A stretch of DNA of 23,493 bases, taken from positions 1 through 23,493 of the forward strand of contig JAPLNJ010000412.1 of NCBI GenBank assembly GCA_026692885.1. Direction: 5' to 3'. The position numbers and the translations under genes were made by a program. The stretch comes from Planctomycetota bacterium. Its GTDB lineage: Bacteria; Planctomycetota; Planctomycetia; Pirellulales; Pirellulaceae. Shown here one piece after another: positions 1-5,902 of this stretch. Positions within the stretch are counted from its first letter, which is position 1. Each line of letters starts with the position of its first letter. The notes under the pieces were generated by a model that was not told where the DNA came from, ran no database searches, and worked only from the letters and a program-made list of their open reading frames with translations.

Positions 1-2
1 AC

Positions 3-1043
3 ACACTGGTCTGGGACAAGCAGATGTTCCGGCTCTACGGGATCACGCCGGATAAGTTCGGCAGCGTCTACGCGGCTTGGCTGGAGGGGGTGCATCCGGA
101 AGACGTGCAGCGCGGGGACGAGGAAGTTCAGCGGGCGCTGCGCGGCGAACAGGAATTCGACACCGAGTTCCGCGTGCGCTGGCCGGACGGAACCATCCGT
201 AACATCCGCGCTCTCGCCCTTGTGCAGCGGGACGCCGCTGGCCAACCCACGCACATGATCGGCACCAATTGGGATATTACCGAGCACAAGCGGGCGGAGG
301 AGGCGTTGCGGCAAAGTTCGCAGGAGGTGCAGAAGATCAATGTCGAGTTGGAACGTTTCCTCTACACGGCCTCCCATGATCTGAAGAGTCCGGTCGTGAC
401 GGTCAGGACCTTCCTCGGCTATCTGGAACAGGACCTGGCAGACGCTCAGGCTGAACGGGTGGCAAAGGACCTGTTTTTTATCCGCGCCGCGGCCGACAAG
501 ATGGTGCAACTGTTGGACGATCTGCTGGAGTTTTCGCGGATCGGTCGCGTGCTCAACCCGCCCGTAAGTGTCACGCTCCGAGATTTGGCGGACGAAACAC
601 TCCGTGTCGTGGCCGGGCGCATCGCCGAGCGGGGTGTGACGGTGCAGGTGGGCGACCACGATGTGACGTTGTATGGCGACCGGCTCCGGCTGGCGGAGAT
701 CTGGCAGAATCTGGTGGAGAACGCCGCCAAGTTCATGGGCGGTCAGCCAGAACCGCGCGTCGAGATTGGCGTGGAGACGCGCGGCGCGGAGACCGTGTTC
801 TTCGTGCGAGACAATGGCATCGGCATTGACCCTCGCTTTCAGGAAAAACTATTCGGGCTGTTTGAGAAGCTCGATCCGAAAGCCGAAGGGACGGGCCTGG
901 GCCTGGCCCTCGTCAAACGGATCGTGGAGTTGTATCAGGGGCGAATCTGGGTGGAGTCACCCGGACCGGGACAGGGCGCGTGCTTCTATTTCACCTTGCC
1001 CAGAGCGATCAACAAGGAACCAAAGGAAGGAGAGGAAGCGTGA
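3..1043 (+). CDS. PAS-domain sensor histidine kinase, 5' end outside window
   Basis: The reading frame is open from the window edge (first full codon at position 3), so the N-terminus is missing and the Met codon at 24 is probably internal. The visible start is the middle of a PAS fold (LYGITPDKF, then HPEDV and a TNWDITEHK end), followed by a short coiled linker. The HisKA box ASHDLKSP carries the predicted phosphoacceptor His (residue 118 counted from the Met at 24). The ATPase domain has the N box NLVENAAKF, G1 DNGIGI and G2 GTGLGLALVKRI. All catalytic boxes are intact. The H-box type resembles phytochrome-like kinases paired with small Rcp1-type receivers, and such a receiver follows directly with a 4-base overlap. 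No membrane segment is seen in the visible part. The signal sensed is unknown. Confidence 0.93.
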   Translation, partial: TLVWDKQMFRLYGITPDKFGSVYAAWLEGVHPEDVQRGDEEVQRALRGEQEFDTEFRVRWPDGTIRNIRALALVQRDAAGQPTHMIGTNWDITEHKRAEEALRQSSQEVQKINVELERFLYTASHDLKSPVVTVRTFLGYLEQDLADAQAERVAKDLFFIRAAADKMVQLLDDLLEFSRIGRVLNPPVSVTLRDLADETLRVVAGRIAERGVTVQVGDHDVTLYGDRLRLAEIWQNLVENAAKFMGGQPEPRVEIGVETRGAETVFFVRDNGIGIDPRFQEKLFGLFEKLDPKAEGTGLGLALVKRIVELYQGRIWVESPGPGQGACFYFTLPRAINKEPKEGEEA

Positions 1044-1480
1044 AAGGCGAACCGATTGTCATCCTGCTGGTGGAGGATGATGAGGCGCATGCCGAAATCG
1101 TGCGGCGGAACTTCGAGCGTTGTCGCATGGTCAATCGTCTGATGCACGTGGCGGACGGGCAGGCGGCATTGGATTACCTGTACCAACGGAATGGCTTCAG
1201 CGACCCGGCCGAGTCACCGCGGCCGGGCATCATCCTGCTCGACCTGCGCCTGCCGAAGGTGGACGGGCTGGAGGTGCTGAAGATCATCAAGGCGGACGCC
1301 AATCTCAGCCGCATCCCGGTCGTGGTCTTGACCACCTCAAACGCCGAGACGGACAAAGTCAAAGCCTACGACAGCCACGCCAGCAGTTATCTGGTCAAGC
1401 CGGTGGACTTTGCGCAGTTTGCCGAGCTGATAAGATCCTTCGGCTACTACTGGCTGGCGTGGAACCAGTTTCCGGATTAG
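1040..1480 (+). CDS. Single-domain response regulator (Rcp1-like receiver)
   Basis: This is a stand-alone receiver of about 146 residues with no output domain. The GTG at 1040 is the likely start: it overlaps the kinase stop as GTGA, follows a purine-rich ribosome-binding stretch AAGGAAGGAGAGGA (1022-1035), and puts the receiver beta-1 strand IVILLVEDDE at the N-terminus. Receiver residues are present: acidic pocket EDD (12-14), phosphoacceptor Asp68 in LLDLRLPKVDG, Thr98 and Lys120 (SYLVKP). The insertion before beta-3 and the overall form match receivers that work with phytochrome-type kinases, so the upstream kinase is the obvious partner by translational coupling. Its stop codon lies inside the inverted-repeat element at 1477-1562. 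Confidence 0.93.
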   Translation: MKGEPIVILLVEDDEAHAEIVRRNFERCRMVNRLMHVADGQAALDYLYQRNGFSDPAESPRPGIILLDLRLPKVDGLEVLKIIKADANLSRIPVVVLTTSNAETDKVKAYDSHASSYLVKPVDFAQFAELIRSFGYYWLAWNQFPD

Positions 1481-1562
1481 GCGACCGGAAGAAACTGACT
1501 TACCCACAATAACCCGAAGCATGAGCGAGAAACGGGCCAGTTGATTTCTTCCCGTCGCCTTA
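1477..1562. repeat. Palindromic repeat element containing the response regulator stop codon
   Basis: Terminal inverted arms at 1477-1494 and 1545-1562 match at 16 of 18 positions (TTAGGCGACCGGAAGAAA against TAAGGCGACGGGAAGAAA in reverse complement). They enclose about 50 bases containing AACCCGAAGCATGAGCGAGA, a motif type I recall from intergenic repeats of planctomycete genomes. The TAG ending the response regulator lies in the left arm. The hairpin could also help end transcription, but it lacks the U-run of an intrinsic terminator. Confidence 0.6.
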
Positions 1563-1595
1563 GGATCGGCGCATGAATAACTGTCGGGTTTTCAA

Positions 1596-1652
1596 AGTAG
1601 TCATCACGCTCCGCGTGATGACATGTCGTCACGGCGGAGCGTGACGACTACT
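1596..1652. repeat. Two-hairpin palindromic repeat between signalling genes
   Basis: The ends AGTAGTC (1596-1602) and GACTACT (1646-1652) are exact inverted repeats. Two further hairpins lie between them: TCATCACG/CGTGATGA around 1601-1621 and CGTCAC/GTGACG around 1626-1646. The design matches the elements at 4651 and 23354 (two adjacent hairpins, GTAGTC-like end) although the stem sequences differ. It resembles a REP or MITE-like sequence. The hybrid kinase start at 1707 lies just downstream, so the reading frame open through this element is probably not translated. Confidence 0.65.
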
Positions 1653-1706
1653 ATACTTGCGCCACTTATTGATGCGCCGGTCCTTAGCATCACCCTGGAA
1701 ATCAAC

Positions 1707-3626
1707 ATGAACACCAAACACCTGCAGCTGCTGATCGTGGAGGACGAAGAGGCCCACGTCGAGGCCATCCGCCGTGCCTTCGACGCGGCTGGCGCGAAGA
1801 CCGACATCCACGCCGTGGGCACACTGCGGGAATACCGGGAATACGTCGCCGCGCATCCGCCGGACATCGCGCTGCTGGATCTGAACCTGCCGGACGGTCG
1901 CGCCGTGGACGTGCTGACGCAGCCACCGGAGGACGCGCCATTCCCGGTCCTAGTGATGACCGCGTTCGGCACTCAACAGATCGTGGTGGAAGTCCTGAAG
2001 GCGGGCGCGCTGGATTACTTGGTCAAGTCGCCGGAGGCTTTCGCCACCATGCCGCATACCGTGAAACACGTCCTGCGAGAGTGGACGCTGCTGCAAGGGC
2101 GCAAGCGGGCGGACGAGACGCTGCGGAGGAGCGAAGAGAAGTACCGTCTGCTGATCGAGAACAGCCACGACATCCTCTATACGCTCACCGCAGAGGGGGT
2201 ATTCACCTTCGTCTCCCCGGCCTGGACTGTGCTTCTGGGGCACCCGACAACCCAGGTAGATGGACAACCGTTCCATCAATTCGTCCATCCGGATGATTTG
2301 GCGGGGTGCATGGCATTCCTGCAATCAGTCATCGAGAGGGGACAACGACAGGAGGGTGTCGAGTACCGCGTGCGGCACATCGACGGGTCGTGGCGTTGGC
2401 ACACCTCAAGTGCGGTTCCTTCGAGGGACGAAGCCGGCACGGTCATCGGTTTTGATGGCACCGCCCGCGACATCACTGAACGCAGGCAAGTGGAAGAGAC
2501 CCTGCGCATTCAGCACGATCTCAGTCTGGCGCTCGGTTCGAGCGACGACCTCCACCAGTCGCTGGAGCAGATTTTGGCTGCGGCTTTGCGACTGGAAGGT
2601 ATGGACTGTGGCGGGATTTACTTGACCGATCCAAGCGGCGCGATCGAGTTGGTCGTTCACCGCGGTCTAACGCCACAATTTGTCGAGCTGGCTACGCACT
2701 ATCCGGCGGAGGCGATGGAAGCCCGTGTGGCACGGAAAGGTCAGCCACGCTATGGCTCTTATCAAAGTCTCAAACCCATACCGAACGCGGCGATCACAGA
2801 GGAGGGTTTGCGCGCCCTGGCCGCCGTCCCGGTGGTGCATCAGGGTCAAACGTTGGCGATGCTCAACCTCGCGTCGCACACGTACGATGACATTCCCGTC
2901 AACACGCGCCACGCGATTGAGACGCTAGCCCAGCAAATCGGCAGCATCTTGATGCGACTGCGCGCCGACGCCCGCCTGCGCGAGAGCCAGCAAAATATGC
3001 AAATATTGTTCGACACGATCGACGACTTCTTGTTCGTGCTGGATGGCGTGGGGCACATCTTGCGGGTCAACGCGGTCACGTCGAACCGTCTCGGTTATGC
3101 GACCGATGAACTTGTGGGTCAGGACGTTCTCCTGATCCATCCGCCTGACCGACGGGCAGAAGCGGCGGCGGTCATTGCCGACATGCTCGCGGGCCAGCGC
3201 GATTTCTGCTCGGTGCCGCTGCTTGCCAAAGGAAGCAGCCGAGCTGGCCACTCGTGCCAAGAGCGAATTCCTGGCCAACATGAGCCACGAGATTCGCACG
3301 CCCATGACGGCCATTCTCGGCTATACCGATCTCCTCCTGGAGGAAAACGTCAGCCACGCTACGCAAGAACACGTGGCCGTGATCAAACGCAACGGCGAAC
3401 TGCTCCTGGGACTGATCAACGACATCCTCGACTTGTCAAAGGTGGAAGCCGGGAAGCTGCAGATCGAGCCGATCCGCTGTTCGCCCGGCGAACTGGTGGC
3501 CGAGGTGGTCTCGCTCATGCGAGTCGCCGCCGCCGAGAAGCAATTGGATCTGCAAACCGAACTGGCCGGTCCCCTGCCCGCCACCGTACTGACCGACCCC
3601 CTGCGTCTGCGTCAGGTGCTGATTAA
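1707..3626 (+). CDS. Hybrid sensor kinase, N-terminal part: receiver-PAS-GAF-PAS (frameshifted)
   Basis: The chosen start is ATG 1707, because the receiver strand [12 protein letters not shown] begins right after it and the upstream frame runs through a palindromic repeat. Domain order: receiver (about 5-125; Asp58 in LLDLNLPDG, Thr85, Lys107), PAS (about 140-262, ending [10 protein letters not shown]), GAF (about 275-430), then a second PAS (about 440-510) that stops abruptly after CSVPLLAK. Beyond about position 3230 this frame is nonsense until its stop at 3626. The expected continuation, a histidine kinase core, is found one frame over. The second PAS lacks its C-terminal half, so the lesion is a deletion that also shifts the frame rather than a single-base error. 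The usual planctomycete protein of this type would be one continuous polypeptide. Confidence 0.85.
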   Translation: MNTKHLQLLIVEDEEAHVEAIRRAFDAAGAKTDIHAVGTLREYREYVAAHPPDIALLDLNLPDGRAVDVLTQPPEDAPFPVLVMTAFGTQQIVVEVLKAGALDYLVKSPEAFATMPHTVKHVLREWTLLQGRKRADETLRRSEEKYRLLIENSHDILYTLTAEGVFTFVSPAWTVLLGHPTTQVDGQPFHQFVHPDDLAGCMAFLQSVIERGQRQEGVEYRVRHIDGSWRWHTSSAVPSRDEAGTVIGFDGTARDITERRQVEETLRIQHDLSLALGSSDDLHQSLEQILAAALRLEGMDCGGIYLTDPSGAIELVVHRGLTPQFVELATHYPAEAMEARVARKGQPRYGSYQSLKPIPNAAITEEGLRALAAVPVVHQGQTLAMLNLASHTYDDIPVNTRHAIETLAQQIGSILMRLRADARLRESQQNMQILFDTIDDFLFVLDGVGHILRVNAVTSNRLGYATDELVGQDVLLIHPPDRRAEAAAVIADMLAGQRDFCSVPLLAKGSSRAGHSCQERIPGQHEPRDSHAHDGHSRLYRSPPGGKRQPRYARTRGRDQTQRRTAPGTDQRHPRLVKGGSREAADRADPLFARRTGGRGGLAHASRRRREAIGSANRTGRSPARHRTDRPPASASGAD

Positions 3627-4551
3627 TCTAGTGGGCAATGCGATCAAGTTCACCGACCACGGCACGATCCGACTGACCGTCCGGCTCACCAGCGATGGCG
3701 GTCCTCCGCGTCTTCGGTTCGACGTGACGGATACGGGCCTCGGCATGAACACCGAGCAAGTCGGCCAGCTGTTCCAACCGTTCATGCAGGTGGACAGTTC
3801 GGCCACGCGGAAGTTCGGCGGCACGGGTTTGGGGCTGTGCATCTGCAAGCACTTAGCCAAGTCTCTGGGGGGCGACCTCGAAGTGCGTTCCCAACCGGGC
3901 CAAGGCAGCACCTTCAGCGTGACGATCGATCCGGGACCGCTGGACGGTATTCGCCTGCTTTCCGAAGGTGTGGCGGCGGCTCTTGAAGTTGCGAGTAGCA
4001 GAATTCACCAGAATTCTGGCCGTTTCGCAGTGCAGCCGTTACCTCGCCTCGACCCGAAATCTGGCGATTTCGGCTACTTCTCGTCGCAATGCGCAACTTC
4101 AAAGCCGGCGGCCGCGGGCCTGGTCGTGCTGCACGGCCACATCTTGCTGGCCGAGGACAGTTTGGACAGTCAGCGATTGCTCGCGCTGCTGCTCAAGCGG
4201 GCCGGGGCTGAGGTGACGGTCGTCGAGAACGGCCAGCTGGCCGTGGCGGCCGCCTGGGCCGCCCACGAGGCGGGCCGACCGTTCAACGTGATCCTGATGG
4301 ACATGTCGATGCCCGTGCTGGACGGCTTCGAGGCGACCCGGCAATTGCGTAAACGAGGCTACACGGCCCCGATCATCGCCCTGACGGCGTACGCGATGAC
4401 CGAGGACCTCCAGAAATGCCTGGCGGCCGGCTGCAACGACTACGCCACCAAGCCGATCGACCGGCAGCGGCTCCTGGCCACGGTCGCCCCCTGGGTGGCC
4501 CGCGGTCAAACGCCTGACGCTGCACCCGCGGCCACACACGCCCCCACGTAG
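3175..4551 (+). CDS. Hybrid sensor kinase, C-terminal part: HisKA-HATPase-receiver (frameshifted)
   Basis: Recognisable protein starts near 3230 with [18 protein letters not shown], directly before the H box SHEIRTPM (His codon 3286-3288). The ATP-binding domain follows ([28 protein letters not shown]), then a C-terminal receiver with [12 protein letters not shown], phosphoacceptor context [12 protein letters not shown] and the lysine of [10 protein letters not shown]. Position 3175 is only the first ATG in this frame and has no ribosome-binding site, so independent translation is doubtful. A stretch of about 40 residues between the ATPase and receiver domains (3983-4102) is encoded by an in-frame palindromic element. 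The stop codon TAG (4549-4551) belongs to a second repeat. All catalytic boxes remain, so loss of function would come only from separation from the sensor half. Confidence 0.85.
   Translation: MPTCSRASAISARCRCLPKEAAELATRAKSEFLANMSHEIRTPMTAILGYTDLLLEENVSHATQEHVAVIKRNGELLLGLINDILDLSKVEAGKLQIEPIRCSPGELVAEVVSLMRVAAAEKQLDLQTELAGPLPATVLTDPLRLRQVLINLVGNAIKFTDHGTIRLTVRLTSDGGPPRLRFDVTDTGLGMNTEQVGQLFQPFMQVDSSATRKFGGTGLGLCICKHLAKSLGGDLEVRSQPGQGSTFSVTIDPGPLDGIRLLSEGVAAALEVASSRIHQNSGRFAVQPLPRLDPKSGDFGYFSSQCATSKPAAAGLVVLHGHILLAEDSLDSQRLLALLLKRAGAEVTVVENGQLAVAAAWAAHEAGRPFNVILMDMSMPVLDGFEATRQLRKRGYTAPIIALTAYAMTEDLQKCLAAGCNDYATKPIDRQRLLATVAPWVARGQTPDAAPAATHAPT
3983..4102. repeat. 120-bp palindromic element inserted in frame in the hybrid kinase
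   Basis: Terminal arms TTGAAGTTGCG (3983-3993) and CGCAACTTCAA (4092-4102) are perfect 11-bp inverted repeats. Inside are the palindrome CCAGAATTCTGG (4008-4019), a second AGAATTC at 4000-4006, and a hairpin CGAAAT/ATTTCG (4055-4060 with 4067-4072). AGTAGC near the left arm and GCTACT near the right one add to the symmetry. The span of 120 bases is exactly 40 codons and keeps the frame open. It sits in the flexible linker between the ATPase and receiver domains. GAATTC-rich elements of this kind are, from memory, frequent between planctomycete genes. Confidence 0.72.
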
Positions 4552-4651
4552 CAACGTAGGCCGAAATAACTTACCGAATTTCGACGCGACGGCGACAGCT
4601 AGGGGTCGGATTGACGAGCGAGACCGGGAACTTATTTCGGCCCACGTTCTA
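4549..4651 (+). repeat. MITE-like repeat, copy 1 (left flank of toxin-antitoxin-like pair)
   Basis: Terminal inverted repeats AACGTAGGCCGAAATAA (4553-4569) and TTATTTCGGCCCACGTT (4632-4648) match at 16 of 17 positions. The element begins with TAGCAACG, which provides the stop codon of the hybrid kinase. A second copy in opposite orientation lies at 5469-5564, and similarity continues through the interior (ACCGAATTTCGACGCG, GAGACCGGGAACT). No transposase is encoded, so movement would need an enzyme supplied in trans. Confidence 0.8.
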
Positions 4652-4707
4652 GTCGCATCTCTCCGAGACGCAAAACCCGGTCTCGGAGAGACCGGTCCAC
4701 GTGAAGC
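4651..4707 (+). repeat. Two-hairpin palindromic repeat, copy A
   Basis: It abuts the right end of the MITE-like repeat. It contains two adjacent hairpins, GTCGCATCTC...GAGACGC and CCGGTCTC...GAGACCGG, ending in CCACGTGAAGC. The reverse complement of 23354-23411 is almost identical, so this is a dispersed family. The junction with the preceding repeat is compressed (CCCACGTTCTAGTCGC), suggesting that one element landed in the end of the other. Confidence 0.72.
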
Positions 4708-4733
4708 CCCGCTAAATTTCCGGCTCGCGCGTG

Positions 4734-5081
4734 TTACGAATCCACCACCTGAATCTGCAGCCGTTTGCCGACGACTTCGGCGTAACGTAACAGCGTGTCC
4801 ATCGTCGGGTTTTCGTTGGTTACGTTTTCCAGCTTGGAGAGTGCGGAACGATCCATGCCCGTTCTCTCGTAGATGTCTGCCAGACTCAACCCTTTGGCTT
4901 CGCGCGCCGCTCTGAGTTGTTGCATCACCGCAGCTAGTTGTTTGCGGCGTGCCTCACAACGGGCTCGCTGCGCCTTGGCGATGATTTCCGGTTTCTCCAA
5001 TTCGACTTCTTCGCGAATCTTGCGGTATTTCGCCGCTTCTTCTGGAGTCAACTTGCGGTCTCGTGTGACTTGTCTGGCCAT
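4734..5081 (-). CDS. XRE-family helix-turn-helix protein, probable antitoxin
   Basis: A 115-residue soluble protein. The N-terminal half is a charged helical region rich in Glu, Lys and Arg (about 10-50). The C-terminal half is an XRE/Cro helix-turn-helix (about 53-110) with LRAAREAKGLSLADIYERTG as the first helices and MDRSALSKLENVTNENPTMD as the recognition helix and following loop. It follows the BrnT-like gene by only 6 bases on the same strand, so the two are probably cotranscribed with the regulator second, a gene order seen in several toxin-antitoxin families. By analogy it would bind the partner protein and the shared promoter at 5369-5397. Antitoxin activity is inferred; a plain transcriptional regulator is possible. 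Confidence 0.83.
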   Translation of the reverse strand: MARQVTRDRKLTPEEAAKYRKIREEVELEKPEIIAKAQRARCEARRKQLAAVMQQLRAAREAKGLSLADIYERTGMDRSALSKLENVTNENPTMDTLLRYAEVVGKRLQIQVVDS

Positions 5082-5087
5082 GCGTGT

Positions 5088-5345
5088 TTACCCTGGTTCG
5101 GGAACTTCAAACGCGGTGACGGGGTATACGGTGTCTTCGTCGATTTGTTCGTAAATGACGGTGATGTACCGCGCGTCCGTCGTGTACCCGAAAATCATCG
5201 GGCGGTTCGACGAGTCGCTCGTGCCGATGCCAACCGGGTGGTCAAAGACGTAGGCGACATCGTGCTTCTCAACTCCGTGCTCCGCGATGTGCCGGACGTT
5301 TCCTTCCCCGTCATCGTCAAGATCCCAGATAATCGACACGTTCAT
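5088..5345 (-). CDS. BrnT-like small protein, probable toxin partner
   Basis: An 85-residue protein. The N-terminal WDLDDD, the helix NVRHIAEHGVEKHDVAYVF and the strands FGYTTDARYITVIYEQ resemble the small alpha/beta fold of BrnT-type ribonuclease toxins. Similar short proteins with the HIAEHGV pattern are, from memory, common in planctomycetes next to XRE genes. The start at 5343-5345 is supported by a GAGG ribosome-binding sequence about 9 bases upstream and a promoter further up. It is the first gene of a two-gene operon with the XRE gene. The pair is enclosed by inverted copies of a MITE-like repeat. Ribonuclease activity cannot be confirmed because catalytic residues are not certain in this divergent member. 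Confidence 0.78.
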   Translation of the reverse strand: MNVSIIWDLDDDGEGNVRHIAEHGVEKHDVAYVFDHPVGIGTSDSSNRPMIFGYTTDARYITVIYEQIDEDTVYPVTAFEVPEPG

Positions 5346-5368
5346 TGGATGCCTCGCTGCGCAGCAAT

Positions 5369-5397
5369 ATATTACCGCACCCGGAAGCCGACGACAA
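5369..5397 (-). promoter_or_regulatory. Putative sigma-70-type promoter of the toxin-antitoxin-like operon
   Basis: On the minus strand, TTGTCG (5392-5397) and TAATAT (5369-5374) are separated by exactly 17 bases. The -10 box lies about 24 bases before the start codon at 5345, giving a short leader. No other gene could use it in this direction. XRE autoregulation at this site is plausible but not shown. Confidence 0.5.
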
Positions 5398-5468
5398 CCT
5401 CGCCATGGCTGGGCAAGGTCAGGTTAACTGGGGAACAAGGTACGGGCGTGCTTCGGCCTGAGAAGCTA

Positions 5469-5564
5469 TAGCAACGTGGGCCAAAATTAGTTCCCGGTCT
5501 CGCCCGCCAATCCGGGGTCGCCGCCGCGTCGAAATTCGGTAAGTTATTTCGGCCTACGTTGCTA
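5469..5564 (-). repeat. MITE-like repeat, copy 2 (right flank of toxin-antitoxin-like pair)
   Basis: The reverse complement aligns along nearly its whole length with the copy at 4549-4651. Its own terminal repeats are AACGTGGGCCAAAATTA (5473-5489) and TTATTTCGGCCTACGTT (5544-5560), with TAGCAACG at one outer edge and its complement at the other. The internal part differs from copy 1 by scattered substitutions and a short length change, so this is not a recent exact duplication. Confidence 0.8.
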
Positions 5565-5902
5565 CGTCTGTGGCGGGCTGAATGTGGAGCAGCAAACGGC
5601 TAGAATCATCGGGGCCGGGCTGTTGCTGCATTATCGAGTCACCCCCAATGCCAAGGGACGGCGGCCTGGGTGGCAGCGTCTGAGATGGAATCGTTCAACG
5701 GCGACCCAAAAGGGGCTGCTGCCGTCCATCAAAGCCAGCAGCTTCGGCCGTGTCAGCAGTTTCTGGCGGGGAACGTGTGGCCGTACGCCGCGTTCCCCGC
5801 CGGTAGCCGCCGAGGGAGCCGCACGAGAGGTTGGAGCCGCACGACGGCGGCTACCTCTGGGTCGCGGTTAAACGAACCTATCCAGAATTTGCGAGGACAG
5901 TT
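5565..5902. other. Non-coding stretch upstream of the DUF6259-type gene
   Basis: No convincing gene. Short open frames exist on the plus strand but show no domain pattern and are rich in Arg and Gly, typical of chance frames in GC-rich DNA. A TAGAAT box (5601-5606) could be a -10 element for the downstream gene, giving a leader of nearly 300 bases, but no good -35 box precedes it. The only clear structure is the inverted repeat at 5802-5855. Confidence 0.5.
5802..5855. repeat. Inverted repeat enclosing a tandem 12-mer
   Basis: GGTAGCCGCCG (5802-5812) and CGGCGGCTACC (5845-5855) are perfect 11-bp inverted arms. The loop contains two direct copies of GGAGCCGCACGA (5815-5826 and 5833-5844). It sits about 50 bases before the next start codon and could form a stable leader hairpin, or be another member of the short palindromic repeats in this window. 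Confidence 0.6.

Larger units (their letters stand above)
1707..4551 (+). pseudogene. Composite: hybrid histidine kinase broken by deletion/frameshift near 3230
   Basis: The two preceding halves form one ancestral gene of at least 950 codons. The N-terminal frame is phase 0 and the C-terminal frame phase 1, and the switch falls within about 3222-3235, at GCCAAAGGAAGC. Missing material is the end of the second PAS and the linker to the HisKA helix. Whether this is a real pseudogene, an assembly collapse or a read error cannot be decided from the sequence alone. Confidence 0.65.

Noticed and set aside
1623..1706. Upstream start at 1623 for the hybrid kinase
   Set aside because: The extra residues are encoded by a palindromic repeat and do not resemble receiver sequence. 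ATG 1707 begins right at the receiver domain.
4938..5471. Plus-strand open frame of 177 codons across the toxin-antitoxin-like pair
   Set aside because: Both minus-strand genes show recognisable folds, a shared promoter and tight spacing. The plus-strand product has none of these.
5584..5871. Possible small gene of 95 codons before the glycosidase-like gene
   Set aside because: Composition is Arg/Gly/Ser-rich without domain features, it runs through the 5802-5855 inverted repeat, and it has no good ribosome-binding site.
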